64,000 nt of DNA from Actinoplanes aureus (GTDB lineage: Bacteria > Actinomycetota > Actinomycetes > Mycobacteriales > Micromonosporaceae). Every line of letters begins with the position of its first letter. Position 1 is the stretch's first letter. Location: positions 124,001-188,000 of the forward strand of contig NZ_JADQTO010000015.1 of the NCBI RefSeq assembly GCF_015704865.1, given 5' to 3'. Both the position numbers and the translations under genes were made by a program. The notes under the pieces were generated by a model. It was not told the DNA's origin. It saw only the letters and a list, made by a program, of their open reading frames with translations, and made no database searches. Positions 9,367 through 17,793 of this stretch are shown here, in pieces.

Positions 9367-9912
9367 TCATGCCCACGGCACCCGGATGTCGGGCAGGGCC
9401 GTGCGGGTCTGCTGCCACCAGGCGCCGATCGGGTCGGCGCAGCCGGCCGCCGGGTGGCGCGTGCAGTAGCCGCGGCTCCAGGCGATGACCAGAGCCACCC
9501 CGGCCAGGAGCAGCAGCGTCGAGTTGAACCGGGCCAGCCACCATCCGAACTGGAGGACCCGGTAGCGGGTCACCCCTCGCACCCCGCGGGAGCCGGTGAT
9601 CGCCCAGTCGCCGATCGCGTAGTGGGCGGCGGTCAGTGGCAGCCGGAACAACCGGAACAGCCGCGCGAAACCGACGTCGACCAGCAGCGCGGCGGTGACA
9701 AGCACGGCGGTGACCACGCTGACCGCCGGGATCAGCAGGTAGCGGCCGATCCACGGGAGCACCCGGTGCACGACGAAGCGGGGCGTCACCAACAGCACGG
9801 CGACCACGATCGGCACCACCAGGTAGCCGCGGAGTTCGCCGGGCAGCCAGGTCAGCTGTTGTCGCAGCCAGTCGGAGAGAAGGTCGTAGAGACCGAGGGC
9901 GTCACCGGTCAT
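9367..9912 (-). CDS. Multi-pass membrane protein, unknown function
   Basis: 181 aa from the ATG at 9912 (an in-frame GTG lies at 9924). At least three strong hydrophobic segments are seen: about residues 30-45 (YLVVPIVVAVLLV), 60-85 (LLIPAVSVVTAVLVTAALLV) and 130-145 (STLLLLAGVALVIAW). Its start lies inside the 3' end of the upstream gene on the same strand (11 nt overlap), so the two form an operon. I recognise no family; a role with the upstream band-7-like protein is inference from coupling. Confidence 0.7.
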   Translation of the reverse strand: MTGDALGLYDLLSDWLRQQLTWLPGELRGYLVVPIVVAVLLVTPRFVVHRVLPWIGRYLLIPAVSVVTAVLVTAALLVDVGFARLFRLFRLPLTAAHYAIGDWAITGSRGVRGVTRYRVLQFGWWLARFNSTLLLLAGVALVIAWSRGYCTRHPAAGCADPIGAWWQQTRTALPDIRVPWA

Positions 9913-10621
9913 CGAGGACGTCACCCATCCGGGTCACCACGTCGTGGAAGCGGGCGAGCGCGCGCCCGGCCGCGCCTTCGGTGCCGTGCTCGGCGAGCGC
10001 CTGGCGGGCCAGTTCGGTCAGCTCCTGGACCAGCTGGGCCGGGTCGGCACCGCCGGGATCGCCGGGGTCGGGTTCCTCGTCGTCGGCGACCAGCGCCTGG
10101 ATGACGCGTTCGCCGGTGAGGACGTCGGTGGCGGACACGGAGACCCGCAGTTCGTCCAGCCGTACGCCGCCGGGCACGGTCACACCGTCGGCGAAGGCGG
10201 TGGTCAGCCGTTCGCGTACCTCGTCGGCGGTGTCCGCCTTGGGATCGAGCGCGGCGGTGACGTGCTCGCGCAGCTCGGTGACGCAGGCGTACTCCAGGTC
10301 GCTGATCCGGTTGGCGACCACCTCGACCGGGTCGACGACCGTCCAGCGGCCCTCGACGTCGGCGGTGAGCGACGCTCCGATCGGGAACGACGCCCGGAAG
10401 CCGTGCGGTGCGGTGTCGATGCGGTAGCCGGTGCGCGGTCCGAAGAGGAGCATCTCACCGGCCGTCCAGCCGCCCGGCGGCACCCGCAACTGGCCGGCCC
10501 GGGTACGGAACACCAGTGCCGTCCCGGGCGCCGGAACCCGGGACCGGTTCAGCGGGAAACGCCGAAGCTCCTCGATGTACAGGATCGGGTTGGAGAAGCC
10601 CACCCCTGACGGCCCGGACAA
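9902..10621 (-). CDS. Possible SPFH/band-7-like protein
   Basis: 239 aa, TTG start. The codon is supported by GAGGAG five bases upstream on the minus strand. The fold resembles band-7/SPFH proteins: an N-terminal beta-rich part (RVPAPGTALVFRTRAGQLRVPPG), then the VDPVEVVANRISDLEYACVT and GVRLDELRVSVSA stretches typical of that domain, and a C-terminal helical tail. There is no membrane segment, so association with the coupled downstream membrane protein is plausible. Assignment rests on pattern only and could be wrong. Confidence 0.55.
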   Translation of the reverse strand: MSGPSGVGFSNPILYIEELRRFPLNRSRVPAPGTALVFRTRAGQLRVPPGGWTAGEMLLFGPRTGYRIDTAPHGFRASFPIGASLTADVEGRWTVVDPVEVVANRISDLEYACVTELREHVTAALDPKADTADEVRERLTTAFADGVTVPGGVRLDELRVSVSATDVLTGERVIQALVADDEEPDPGDPGGADPAQLVQELTELARQALAEHGTEGAAGRALARFHDVVTRMGDVLDDR

Positions 10622-10696
10622 GTATGCTCCTCGGCGAAACGGCAGCGACGCTCAAACTGGGCAGTCATCGTAACCAGTCACTCGCGGAAGGTGACC

Positions 10697-11149
10697 ATGC
10701 AAGTTTCCGACGCCGGCCGTCTACTGTCGATCGAGGTCCGGTCCGCCGACGGCCGGCCACTCGGCCGGGTCGGCACCGTCTACATCGCCGACGGTTCGGT
10801 GCAGCCGCTGCTGGTCTCGTTCCCCGCCGACCGGGACACCCCGTTCGTGGCACCGCTGTTCGGCGCCGAGCTCACCCCGGACGCTCTGGTGCTGGGCTAT
10901 TCCGCCGAACGAGTGACCGCCGGCCCGGCCGTCGACGCCGAGGCGCGGCTGTCGGTCGGTGAGATCGCCGCCGTGCTCGCCTACTACGGCCGGGCGGTGA
11001 CGGTCGACCGGCCGCTCACCGAGCGGGTGCAGGGTGTCGGCGACGTCGGTTTCAACCATGCCGACGTGCGGGCGGTACCCCGGATGCCGGAGATCGGCGA
11101 CGACGATCTGCCGCCGATCGTAGTGACCCGCCCCTCGCACTCGGGGTGA
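10697..11149 (+). CDS. PRC-barrel-like protein
   Basis: 150 aa; ATG with GGAAGGTG just upstream (preferred over the GTG at 10691). The first ~80 residues are beta-rich with the pattern expected of a PRC barrel (LLSIEVRSADGRPLGRVGTVYIADGSVQPLLVSFP has been read as one strand-turn series). The C-terminus is acidic and proline-containing. PRC barrels bind protein or RNA partners in ribosome maturation and stress proteins. It is followed by a coupled pentapeptide membrane protein. Divergent from the band-7-like gene. Confidence 0.6.
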   Translation: MQVSDAGRLLSIEVRSADGRPLGRVGTVYIADGSVQPLLVSFPADRDTPFVAPLFGAELTPDALVLGYSAERVTAGPAVDAEARLSVGEIAAVLAYYGRAVTVDRPLTERVQGVGDVGFNHADVRAVPRMPEIGDDDLPPIVVTRPSHSG

Positions 11150-11154
11150 CGCCG

Positions 11155-12012
11155 ATGACCGCGCCGGACCTGGAACCGACCCCGTCCCCGCTCGTCCTCG
11201 CCAACCAGCGCATCCGCGACACCGCGAAGTGGCTGATCGCCAGCGCGGCCGGCGTCGGTGCCGCGCTGATCGCCGGCAGCCAGCTGGCCGGCATCGGCCG
11301 TCTCGACGTCGGCTGGCCGACCAGCGCCGCCACCGCCCGGCTCTGGGTGGCCGGTGCCGGCGCCTTGCTCGGGCTCGGAGCCGTGGTGTTCGCGATCGCC
11401 GGCGCGGTCCGGGTGCTGCTGCCGATGCAGGTGCTGGTCTCCGACCTCGCCGACAACTGGGACGATCCGTCGCCGCGGCTGCGGCCGGTGGTGGAGTTCC
11501 TGAAACGCCGGCCGAAGTTCCTGCAAGGCACCAAGAGCCCCGGTGAGCTGATCAGCCGGCGGGCCGGGATGGTCGCCCAGCTCGGCAAGCCGGGCGCCGA
11601 CCCGCGCCTGCGCGAACGGATCGAGGCGATGGACCGGCGCATCGAGGCGGTCGAGGACGTGGCCAGCCACGAGGCGCTCAAGGCGACGTTCGAACGCTGC
11701 CTGCGGCGGTTACTGGTGGCGGCGCTGGTCGCGGCCATCGGGATCATCGCGTACGCGTGGGCCGCCAACCCACCGCCGAAAACCGTCACGGCCGACCTGC
11801 GCAACGCCCGGCTCACCGGAGCGTTCCTGCGCGACGCCGACCTGCGCAACGCCAAGCTCGACGGCGCCGACCTGACCGGCGCGGACCTCACCGGCGCCGA
11901 TCTGACGGGCGCGTCCCTTGTGAAGGTTGTCTGGTCGCGTACGACCTGCCCGGACGGCACGGCCAGCGACGAGAACGGCGACACTTGCCAGGGCCACCTG
12001 AGCCCCGGCTAG
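11155..12012 (+). CDS. Membrane protein with C-terminal pentapeptide repeats
   Basis: 285 aa from the ATG at 11155 (GGGGTG six bases upstream); a GTG at 11146 overlapping the previous stop is the alternative. Two hydrophobic segments lie near residues 25-45 and 62-90, a soluble helical portion follows (about 95-175), then a third membrane segment (LLVAALVAAIGIIAYAWAA). About eight A(D/N)Lxx pentapeptide units follow (ADLRNARLTGAFLRDADLRN etc.), giving a short right-handed beta helix outside the membrane. Ends in a Cys pair (TTCPDG...DTCQG). The stop codon TAG is the first part of a 100-bp dispersed repeat. Confidence 0.8.
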   Translation: MTAPDLEPTPSPLVLANQRIRDTAKWLIASAAGVGAALIAGSQLAGIGRLDVGWPTSAATARLWVAGAGALLGLGAVVFAIAGAVRVLLPMQVLVSDLADNWDDPSPRLRPVVEFLKRRPKFLQGTKSPGELISRRAGMVAQLGKPGADPRLRERIEAMDRRIEAVEDVASHEALKATFERCLRRLLVAALVAAIGIIAYAWAANPPPKTVTADLRNARLTGAFLRDADLRNAKLDGADLTGADLTGADLTGASLVKVVWSRTTCPDGTASDENGDTCQGHLSPG

Positions 12013-12106
12013 AGCGCTTCCGTAGTCAGGGCCCCCAAGCGGTGATCTTGCTTGGCCCACGCTCAATGCTGTCTCGACGGCCGCCAGACAGCACCCACGT
12101 TGGGCC
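12007..12106 (+). repeat. Copy A of a 100-bp dispersed repeat with an 8-bp hairpin
   Basis: 94 of 100 bases match the reverse complement of 33081-33180. The repeat begins with GGCTAG, whose TAG is the stop codon of the pentapeptide gene, and fills the whole gap up to the convergent response regulator (stop at 12113). It contains a perfect hairpin, TGCTGTCT at 12067-12074 and AGACAGCA at 12086-12093 with an 11-nt loop, kept in both copies. A second weak stem, CCAAGC/GCTTGG, is present only here. It could be a bidirectional terminator or a small mobile element. Confidence 0.85.
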
Positions 12107-12112
12107 GGCTCG

Positions 12113-12502
12113 TTACGCGTACCTCAATGCCTTTTCGGTGATCACCGAGCGCAACTCCTCCACCAGCCGGCGCGGAGAGACCGGCTTGGGCAGGTAGCGG
12201 TCGGCGCCGGCGGTCATGCCGGCGGCGACGTCGTACTGGTGGACGCCGGCCGAGAGCATCAGGATGCCGGTGTCGCGGGTTGCCGGGTTCTCCCGGACCA
12301 GCCGGCACAGGTCGAGGCCGTTCATGTCGGGCATCCGGACGTCGGTGATCAGAGCGACCGGGCCCGCGACCGCGAGAAGCTTCGCGGCGGTCCGGCCGTC
12401 GCGGGCGCCGAGCGTCTCGAAGCCGGCGTTCTCCAGCGCGAAGGAGATCAACTCGCGCACGTCGCGGTCGTCCTCGGCGATCAGAACCAGGTTCTCGTTC
12501 AT
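12113..12502 (-). CDS. Single-domain response regulator (CheY-like receiver)
   Basis: 129 aa: a complete receiver domain and nothing else. Acidic pocket E10-D11-D12, phospho-acceptor D54 (ALITDVRMPD), Thr/Ser switch near S84 and invariant K106 (YLPKPVS). With no output domain, it must act by protein contact, as CheY or relay proteins do. AGAGAGAA precedes the ATG. No kinase is adjacent, so the partner is encoded elsewhere. Convergent with the pentapeptide gene across repeat copy A. Confidence 0.9.
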   Translation of the reverse strand: MNENLVLIAEDDRDVRELISFALENAGFETLGARDGRTAAKLLAVAGPVALITDVRMPDMNGLDLCRLVRENPATRDTGILMLSAGVHQYDVAAGMTAGADRYLPKPVSPRRLVEELRSVITEKALRYA

Positions 12503-12628
12503 GGGATTCTCTCTCGGTCCGGCCGGTCACGACATTGCGGTTGCCGTGCTTCCGGTCGGCTCTTCGGCGTGGCGGTGCGGGCATGCAGGCATATCCGGGT
12601 GCGGGGCGGTTGCGTGTGGGTTTCGCGG

Positions 12629-13780
12629 TCACCGCCGGTAGGTGACCCGGCGGACGAGCGTCTCGAACGGGCCCCGCCGGCCGGCCCGGCGCATCCGGTC
12701 GGCGATCAGGACGGTGACCGCCCAGGTCACCGCCGCCAGCAGCGCCGTGGTGGTGACCGTCAGCGTGCCGGACAGGTCGAGCAGGAACGGCGTGAACACC
12801 ACCGCCCAGGTCACCGACTGCATCAGGTAGCAGCTCATCGAGCGCTGGCCGGTGGCGACGATCGCCTCGGTGACCGGGCCGCGCCGTCGCCCGAGGCGCA
12901 CCGCGAGCAGCGCGATCAGGGCGGCGTATCCGAATCCGCCGAGGGTGCCGGTCGTGCTGTGCAGCGCCGCCGACCAGTTCAGCGCCGGCTGGTCCGGGGC
13001 GGTGGTCACGCCGGCGAGCAGCAGCGCGATCGGCTGGGCGCCCAGCACCGCGGCGCCCAGGCCACCGGCGGCGACGATCGCGAGCAGCCGCCGGTGCTGC
13101 TCCGGCCGTTCCAGGATGCGGCGGCGGCCGGCCCACAGGCCCACCGCGAACGGGCAGAGGAAGCCGATCGGCCCGAGTGCGGCGATGAACAGTGCCGCCG
13201 GAATCCGGTCGGTGAACATGCCGGCCAGATCCGGCGGCAGCATCGCCGCGTCCGGCCCGGTCCGGCTGATCGTGAACAGGTCATCGCTCGGCACGGCGTT
13301 CAGCGCCAGGAACGCCACGGCGACCGCCAGCAGCCAGCGGTCCTTCCAGAAGATCAGCCAGACGCCGGCGAACAGCAGTACACCGTAGGCCGCCAGGATG
13401 TCTCCGACGAAGAACAGCATGGCGTCGGCCAGGCCGACTACCACCAGCACGGCACTGCGGCGCCAGAGCAGACGGCGTACGCCCCACCGGCCCCGTTCCT
13501 GCTGCCGGCGCACGATCTGCGCGACGCCGTAGCCGAAGAGCAGCCCGAACATCGGGAAGGCCCGGCCGTCCACGAACGTCGTCAGCAGCCAGATCACCCC
13601 CGCGTCGACCGGTGTTCCGTCCTGCGGATAGCCACCGAAGACCACCGGGGACCGCAGGAAGAAGTGCGTGTTCGCGAGCGCGATGAACAGCAGCATGAAC
13701 CCGCGCGCCAGGTCCGGGCCGAGCGCCCGTTCGGCCGGTTCGGTCGCGCCCGGTAGTCGTACCTCTGTTCGGATGCTCAT
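12629..13780 (-). CDS. DUF418 (YeiB-like) multi-pass membrane protein
   Basis: 383 aa with about ten hydrophobic segments. Family features are clear: the N-terminal RALGPDLARGFMLLFIALANTHFF, the loop with PMFGLLFGYGVAQI, and the C-terminal DUF418 block with GQRSMSCYLMQS. Members are predicted acyltransferase-fold membrane proteins of unknown substrate; none is biochemically settled to my knowledge. No good Shine-Dalgarno is seen, but the start codon sits between the arms of an 8-bp inverted repeat. About 125 nt upstream of the response regulator gene on the same strand. Confidence 0.88.
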   Translation of the reverse strand: MSIRTEVRLPGATEPAERALGPDLARGFMLLFIALANTHFFLRSPVVFGGYPQDGTPVDAGVIWLLTTFVDGRAFPMFGLLFGYGVAQIVRRQQERGRWGVRRLLWRRSAVLVVVGLADAMLFFVGDILAAYGVLLFAGVWLIFWKDRWLLAVAVAFLALNAVPSDDLFTISRTGPDAAMLPPDLAGMFTDRIPAALFIAALGPIGFLCPFAVGLWAGRRRILERPEQHRRLLAIVAAGGLGAAVLGAQPIALLLAGVTTAPDQPALNWSAALHSTTGTLGGFGYAALIALLAVRLGRRRGPVTEAIVATGQRSMSCYLMQSVTWAVVFTPFLLDLSGTLTVTTTALLAAVTWAVTVLIADRMRRAGRRGPFETLVRRVTYRR

Positions 13781-13789
13781 GATCCGAAC
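13767..13789. promoter_or_regulatory. Inverted repeat around the DUF418 start codon
   Basis: GTTCGGAT and ATCCGAAC are perfect 8-bp arms separated by seven bases (GCTCATG) that contain the complement of the DUF418 ATG. A repressor bound here would block transcription, and a hairpin in the mRNA would hide the start codon. No cognate regulator can be named. Chance occurrence is possible. Confidence 0.45.
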
Positions 13790-13849
13790 GTAGGGCCGCG
13801 GGCCGGGCCTCAGCAGTGACCGGAAGTCGGTCCCGGTCGTCTCCTTCGG

Positions 13850-15061
13850 CTATTCCCGTACCGACCGAAGACGGTCCCGCAGATACCTCCGTTCCGCGGG
13901 ATCGTGGGTCAGGGCGACGGCGTCCTCGTACGCCGCGGCGGCCTCCGGGCGGCGGCCCAGCCGTTCCAGCAGGTGGGCGCGCAACGCCCGGGCCGGCTGG
14001 AAGCGGTGGGCCGGCTCGAGCAGGGCCAGCCCGGCTTCGGGTCCGTCCACCTCGGCGGTGACCGCGGCGAGCGCGACACCGCCGCCGAGCGACGGCGCCA
14101 CGTCCTGAAGGAGCCGGTGCAGGTTCAGCAGGGAGTGCCAGTCGGTCGCACCGGTCTGTGCCCGTGCGCAGTGCACCGCCTGGATGGCGGCCTCGATCTG
14201 GAAGCGGCCCAGCCGTCCCCGCGCGTGAGCGGCCCGCAGGTGCTCGTGCGCCCGGCCGATCAGCCGGTGATCCCACCGCGCCGGGTCCTGCTCGGCGAGC
14301 GGCACGAATCGGCCCTGGCCGTCGGTCCGTGCCCCGGCGCGGGCCGCCGACAGCTGCACCAGCGCGGCCAGCCCGTGCGCCTCCGGATCGTCCGGGACCA
14401 GGGTGGTCAGCACCTCGGCCAGGTGCAGCGCCTCCCCGGGCAGCCGCCGGTCCTGTGGCCCGGTGGTGGCCCAGTCGATGACGTAGGCGCCGTAGACCGC
14501 CTCCAGCACGGCGGCCATCCGGGCCGGCAGATCGGAGCGGTCCGGGATCCGGAAGGGGATGCGGGCGGACTTGACGCGGCGCTTGGCGCGTACCAGGCGG
14601 GTGGCCATCGTCGAGGCCGGCATCGAGAACGCCCGGCCGATCTGTTCGGCGGTGAAACCGAGCACGGTGTTGAGCATCAGCGGGGTGTGCACCGCCCGGT
14701 CGATCGCCGGGTGCGCGCACACCAGCATCAGTTCGAGCCGCCGGTCCGGGATCGCGTCGACGTCCAGGTCGTCGACGTGCACCGGCGCGTGCCGGTCGGC
14801 GTCGAGGGCCACGCCGCGCTGGACCGCCGCGGACTTCCACCAGTCCCGCAGCCGGTTGCGGGCCACCGCCAGCAGCCACCCGTCCGGGTTGGCCGGTACG
14901 CCCTGGCCGGGCCAGGTCCGCACGGCCGCCTCGAACGCGTCGGCCAGGGCGTCCTCGGCCGCGGCGAGGTCGCTGGTCGCCGCCGACAGCAGCGCCAGCA
15001 GCCGCCCGTAACTGTCCCGGGCGGCCACCGCCGCTGCTGTCCCGCCGGTCAGCTCGTCCAT
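13850..15061 (-). CDS. ECF RNA polymerase sigma factor, ECF42 type with C-terminal DUF6596
   Basis: 403 aa from the ATG at 15061, which overlaps the YCII gene by 13 nt. Residues ~10-80 are sigma region 2 (LAAAEDALADAFEAAVRTWP, WLLAVARNRLRDWW), ~115-170 region 4 (FTAEQIGRAFSMPASTMATRL). The remaining ~220 residues are the helical C-terminal extension (DUF6596, TPR-like) found in ECF42 factors. In that group the extension replaces an anti-sigma factor and a DGPF/YCII gene always sits next door, exactly as here. A longer reading frame upstream is only overlap with that gene. Confidence 0.92.
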   Translation of the reverse strand: MDELTGGTAAAVAARDSYGRLLALLSAATSDLAAAEDALADAFEAAVRTWPGQGVPANPDGWLLAVARNRLRDWWKSAAVQRGVALDADRHAPVHVDDLDVDAIPDRRLELMLVCAHPAIDRAVHTPLMLNTVLGFTAEQIGRAFSMPASTMATRLVRAKRRVKSARIPFRIPDRSDLPARMAAVLEAVYGAYVIDWATTGPQDRRLPGEALHLAEVLTTLVPDDPEAHGLAALVQLSAARAGARTDGQGRFVPLAEQDPARWDHRLIGRAHEHLRAAHARGRLGRFQIEAAIQAVHCARAQTGATDWHSLLNLHRLLQDVAPSLGGGVALAAVTAEVDGPEAGLALLEPAHRFQPARALRAHLLERLGRRPEAAAAYEDAVALTHDPAERRYLRDRLRSVRE

Positions 15062-15420
15062 CCGCCGTCGAGGAAGGCGGTCGCGACCGGGCGGATCTCC
15101 ACCACACCCCACTGGGCGCCCGGGCACTTCTCCGCCCAGCCGATCGCCGCGTCCAGATCGGGTACGTCGAGCAGGAACACCCCGGCGAGGGCCTCCTTCG
15201 TCTCGGCGAACGGACCGTCCTGCACCCGCAGCGTGCCCTCCCTGCGGGTGACCGTCGTGGTGCCCTGGGTCGGCTGAAGGACATCCGCCGAGAGCAGCAC
15301 CCCGGCCTGCTCGAGCGCCTTGGCGTAGACGTCGAACGCCCGCTGCGCCTCGGCGATCACCTCCGGGTTCAGCTCGCCGTCACCGGGCTCCTGGTGGTGC
15401 ATCAACAGTGCGTAACGCAT
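15049..15420 (-). CDS. YCII/DGPF-family protein
   Basis: 123 aa. Starts MRYALLMHH and carries the signature VQDGPFAETKEALAGVFLLDV, i.e. the DGPF motif of the YCII-related family (dimeric alpha/beta ferredoxin-like barrel). Genes of this family are the standard partners of ECF42 sigma factors and are likely targets or co-effectors of them; the biochemical activity is not established. Stop overlaps the sigma start by 13 nt. Upstream, an 80-nt gap separates it from the MMPL gene on the same strand. Confidence 0.92.
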   Translation of the reverse strand: MRYALLMHHQEPGDGELNPEVIAEAQRAFDVYAKALEQAGVLLSADVLQPTQGTTTVTRREGTLRVQDGPFAETKEALAGVFLLDVPDLDAAIGWAEKCPGAQWGVVEIRPVATAFLDGGWTS

Positions 15421-15503
15421 CTTCCTGTCCTCTCATCCGAGCGTGACCCCGCTACTCAGATGACGAGTCAGCCGGCCCCGGATCGTCAGTGCTGCGAAGA
15501 AAC

Positions 15504-17636
15504 CTACTGATGTTCCAGCGCCAATCGGGGCAGGCGGCGGGCCATTGCCGCCGGCAGCCACCAGGCCCGCTCGCCGAACAGGTGCATCACCGCGGGCAGC
15601 AGCAGGCATCGGATGACCACCGCGTCGATCAGGACGGCGACCGCCAGGCCGAGGCCGAACTGCTGGAGCATCCGGTCCGGTGACAGCACGAACGCACCGA
15701 ACACCACCACCATGATCGCGGCCGCCGCGGTGACCACCCGGCCGGTCGTGGCCAGGCCTTCGCGTACCGCGGCGCGCGCGTCGGCGGTCCGCTCCCACTC
15801 CTCGTGCATCCGGGCGAGCAGGAACACCTCGTAGTCCATCGACAGGCCGAACACGATCGCGAAGATCATGACCGGGACGTACGCCTCGATCGGGCCGGGC
15901 GGCACGCCGAAGGCGCCGTGCTGGAAGACCAGCGTGATGACGCCCATCGCCGCGCCCACGCTGAGCAGGTTCAGCACCGCGGCCTTGACCGGGATGAGCA
16001 GCGAGCGGAAGAGCACGAGCAGCAGCAGCGCGGACAGGCCCACCACGACCGCGACGAACAGCGGGAGCCGGGCGGCGATCGCGGTGGAGACGCCGATGAC
16101 CGCGGCCGTCGGCCCGCCGACCAGCACCGTCGCGTCGTCGCGGGCCAGTTCCTCGCGGAGGGTGGCCACCAGCTCCTCGGTCGCCTCGTCCTGCGGGGCC
16201 GAGTCCGGGAAGGCGATCACGGTCGCCACACCGCCGTCCGGGGCGGGGATGGGCGGGATGACCGCGGCGACGCCGGGCGTGGCGGCGACCGCCTGCTGGA
16301 CCGCCTGGGCCGCCGCCGCGTCGCCCTCGACGACGATCACCAGCGGGCCGTTGAAGCCGGGACCGAAGCCCTCGGCCAGCAGCTCGTACGCGCGGGTGCT
16401 GGTCTTGCTGCCGGCGTCGTTGCCGGCGTCGGCGAAACCGAGCCGCATGTCGAGCACCGGCGCGGCCAGCCCGAGCAGCGCCACCAGCGGGAGCAGCACG
16501 GCCGGCCACGGACGGCGGGCCACCGCGTCGCTCCACCGGCGCCAGAGCCGGCCCTCCTCGCGCGGCGGTTTACCCCGCCGGGCGGCCTTCTCGCGCCGCC
16601 GGGTCATCGTGCGTTCCAGGCGGGCGCCGAACAGGCTGAGCAGCGCCGGCAGCAGCGTCAGCGCGGCCAGCATGGTCACGAGTACGGTGACCGCCAGCGC
16701 CACGGCCACCCCCTGGAGCGCGCCGAGACCGAGCAGTACCAGCCCGAGCAGGGCGATGATCACGGTCATGCCGGCGAAGAAGACGGTCCGGCCGGCCGTG
16801 TCCAGCGCGGTACGCACCGCGGTGGCCCGGTCCGACCCGGCGGCCAGCTCGCCGCGGAACCGGGAGAAGACGAGAAGCGCGTAGTCGATGCCCACCCCGA
16901 GACCGACCAGGATGAGCAGCGGGGTGGTGAAGTCGGCGACCGTCGCCACGTGCGAGGCGAGCACGACCAGGCCGATGGCCGTACCGACGGCGAACACCGC
17001 GATGACGATCGGCAGGCTCGCGGCCAGCAGCGAGCCGAAGAGCAGCACCAGCACCACCAGCGCGGCGAGGAGCCCGGCGCCCTCGGCGGCGCCGCCCTCG
17101 GCCTCCTCGGCCGCCCGGGCCGGGTCCCCGCCCACCTCGACGGTCAGCCCGTCACCGCCGGCCGCCCGCGCCGTCTCGATGATCCGGCGGGTGTCCTCGG
17201 CGGGCATCTCCTCGGCGCCGACGTCCAGGGTCACCGTCGCGTACGCGATCGTCCCGTCCCCGGACACCGCGCTGTCCGGGCTGACCACCTCCACCACGTG
17301 CGGCAGCCCGCGCACCTCGTCCAGCATGCCGGCGACAGCCGCCCGGTCCACGCCTCCCGCGTCCCGCATGACGATCTGCAGGGTGGCACCGGCCCGCGCC
17401 GGCATCCGGTCGGTGAGCAGGTCCTGGGCCTGCTGTGACTCGGCGCCCGGCAGGGTGAAGTCGTTGCGGTAGTCGTCGCCGGCGACGACCGATCCGGCCG
17501 TGACACCGGCGAGCACGAGCACCCACAGCAGCAGCGCGGTCCAGCGGCGCCGGTAGGACCAGCCGGCCAGCCGCTCGAAGACGCTGCGCCGGCCGGCCCG
17601 GGGTGGTGCCTCGGCCTGCTCCGCGATTCCCGACAT
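15504..17636 (-). CDS. MMPL-family RND transporter
   Basis: 710 aa from the ATG at 17636, which has GAGGG upstream; the reading frame extends further without RBS. One N-terminal membrane segment (TALLLWVLVLAGVTAGSVV), a periplasmic domain (~65-190), five segments (~200-370), a cytoplasmic Arg/Lys-rich loop (~400-430, RRREKAARRGK), a second periplasmic domain and five more segments. FTTPLLILVGLGVGIDYALLVFSRFR carries the Asp-Tyr pair used for proton transfer in MmpL proteins. Substrates in the family are lipids or drugs. It is divergent from a kinase/regulator/TetR run 157 nt away. Confidence 0.94.
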   Translation of the reverse strand: MSGIAEQAEAPPRAGRRSVFERLAGWSYRRRWTALLLWVLVLAGVTAGSVVAGDDYRNDFTLPGAESQQAQDLLTDRMPARAGATLQIVMRDAGGVDRAAVAGMLDEVRGLPHVVEVVSPDSAVSGDGTIAYATVTLDVGAEEMPAEDTRRIIETARAAGGDGLTVEVGGDPARAAEEAEGGAAEGAGLLAALVVLVLLFGSLLAASLPIVIAVFAVGTAIGLVVLASHVATVADFTTPLLILVGLGVGIDYALLVFSRFRGELAAGSDRATAVRTALDTAGRTVFFAGMTVIIALLGLVLLGLGALQGVAVALAVTVLVTMLAALTLLPALLSLFGARLERTMTRRREKAARRGKPPREEGRLWRRWSDAVARRPWPAVLLPLVALLGLAAPVLDMRLGFADAGNDAGSKTSTRAYELLAEGFGPGFNGPLVIVVEGDAAAAQAVQQAVAATPGVAAVIPPIPAPDGGVATVIAFPDSAPQDEATEELVATLREELARDDATVLVGGPTAAVIGVSTAIAARLPLFVAVVVGLSALLLLVLFRSLLIPVKAAVLNLLSVGAAMGVITLVFQHGAFGVPPGPIEAYVPVMIFAIVFGLSMDYEVFLLARMHEEWERTADARAAVREGLATTGRVVTAAAAIMVVVFGAFVLSPDRMLQQFGLGLAVAVLIDAVVIRCLLLPAVMHLFGERAWWLPAAMARRLPRLALEHQ

Positions 17637-17793
17637 GAACCCTCCCTCGATGATCTGCCGGGGACAGACGCTATGAATCGCGGTCACTACCCCGAAACAC
17701 CCTGGAGAGGGCTCGGCGCGTACCCCTGTGGGGGATGCCGGATGCTCCCGGTGAGGGACTCGCCGGGCACCGCCCCGCCCGTACGCTTGGCGA

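Noticed and set aside
12060..12197. Short frames sharing the peptide LLGPRSMLS(R/Q)RPPDSTHVGP at both repeat copies
   Set aside because: They are translations of the same 100-bp DNA repeat; no RBS, and the repeat differences are not biased to third positions.
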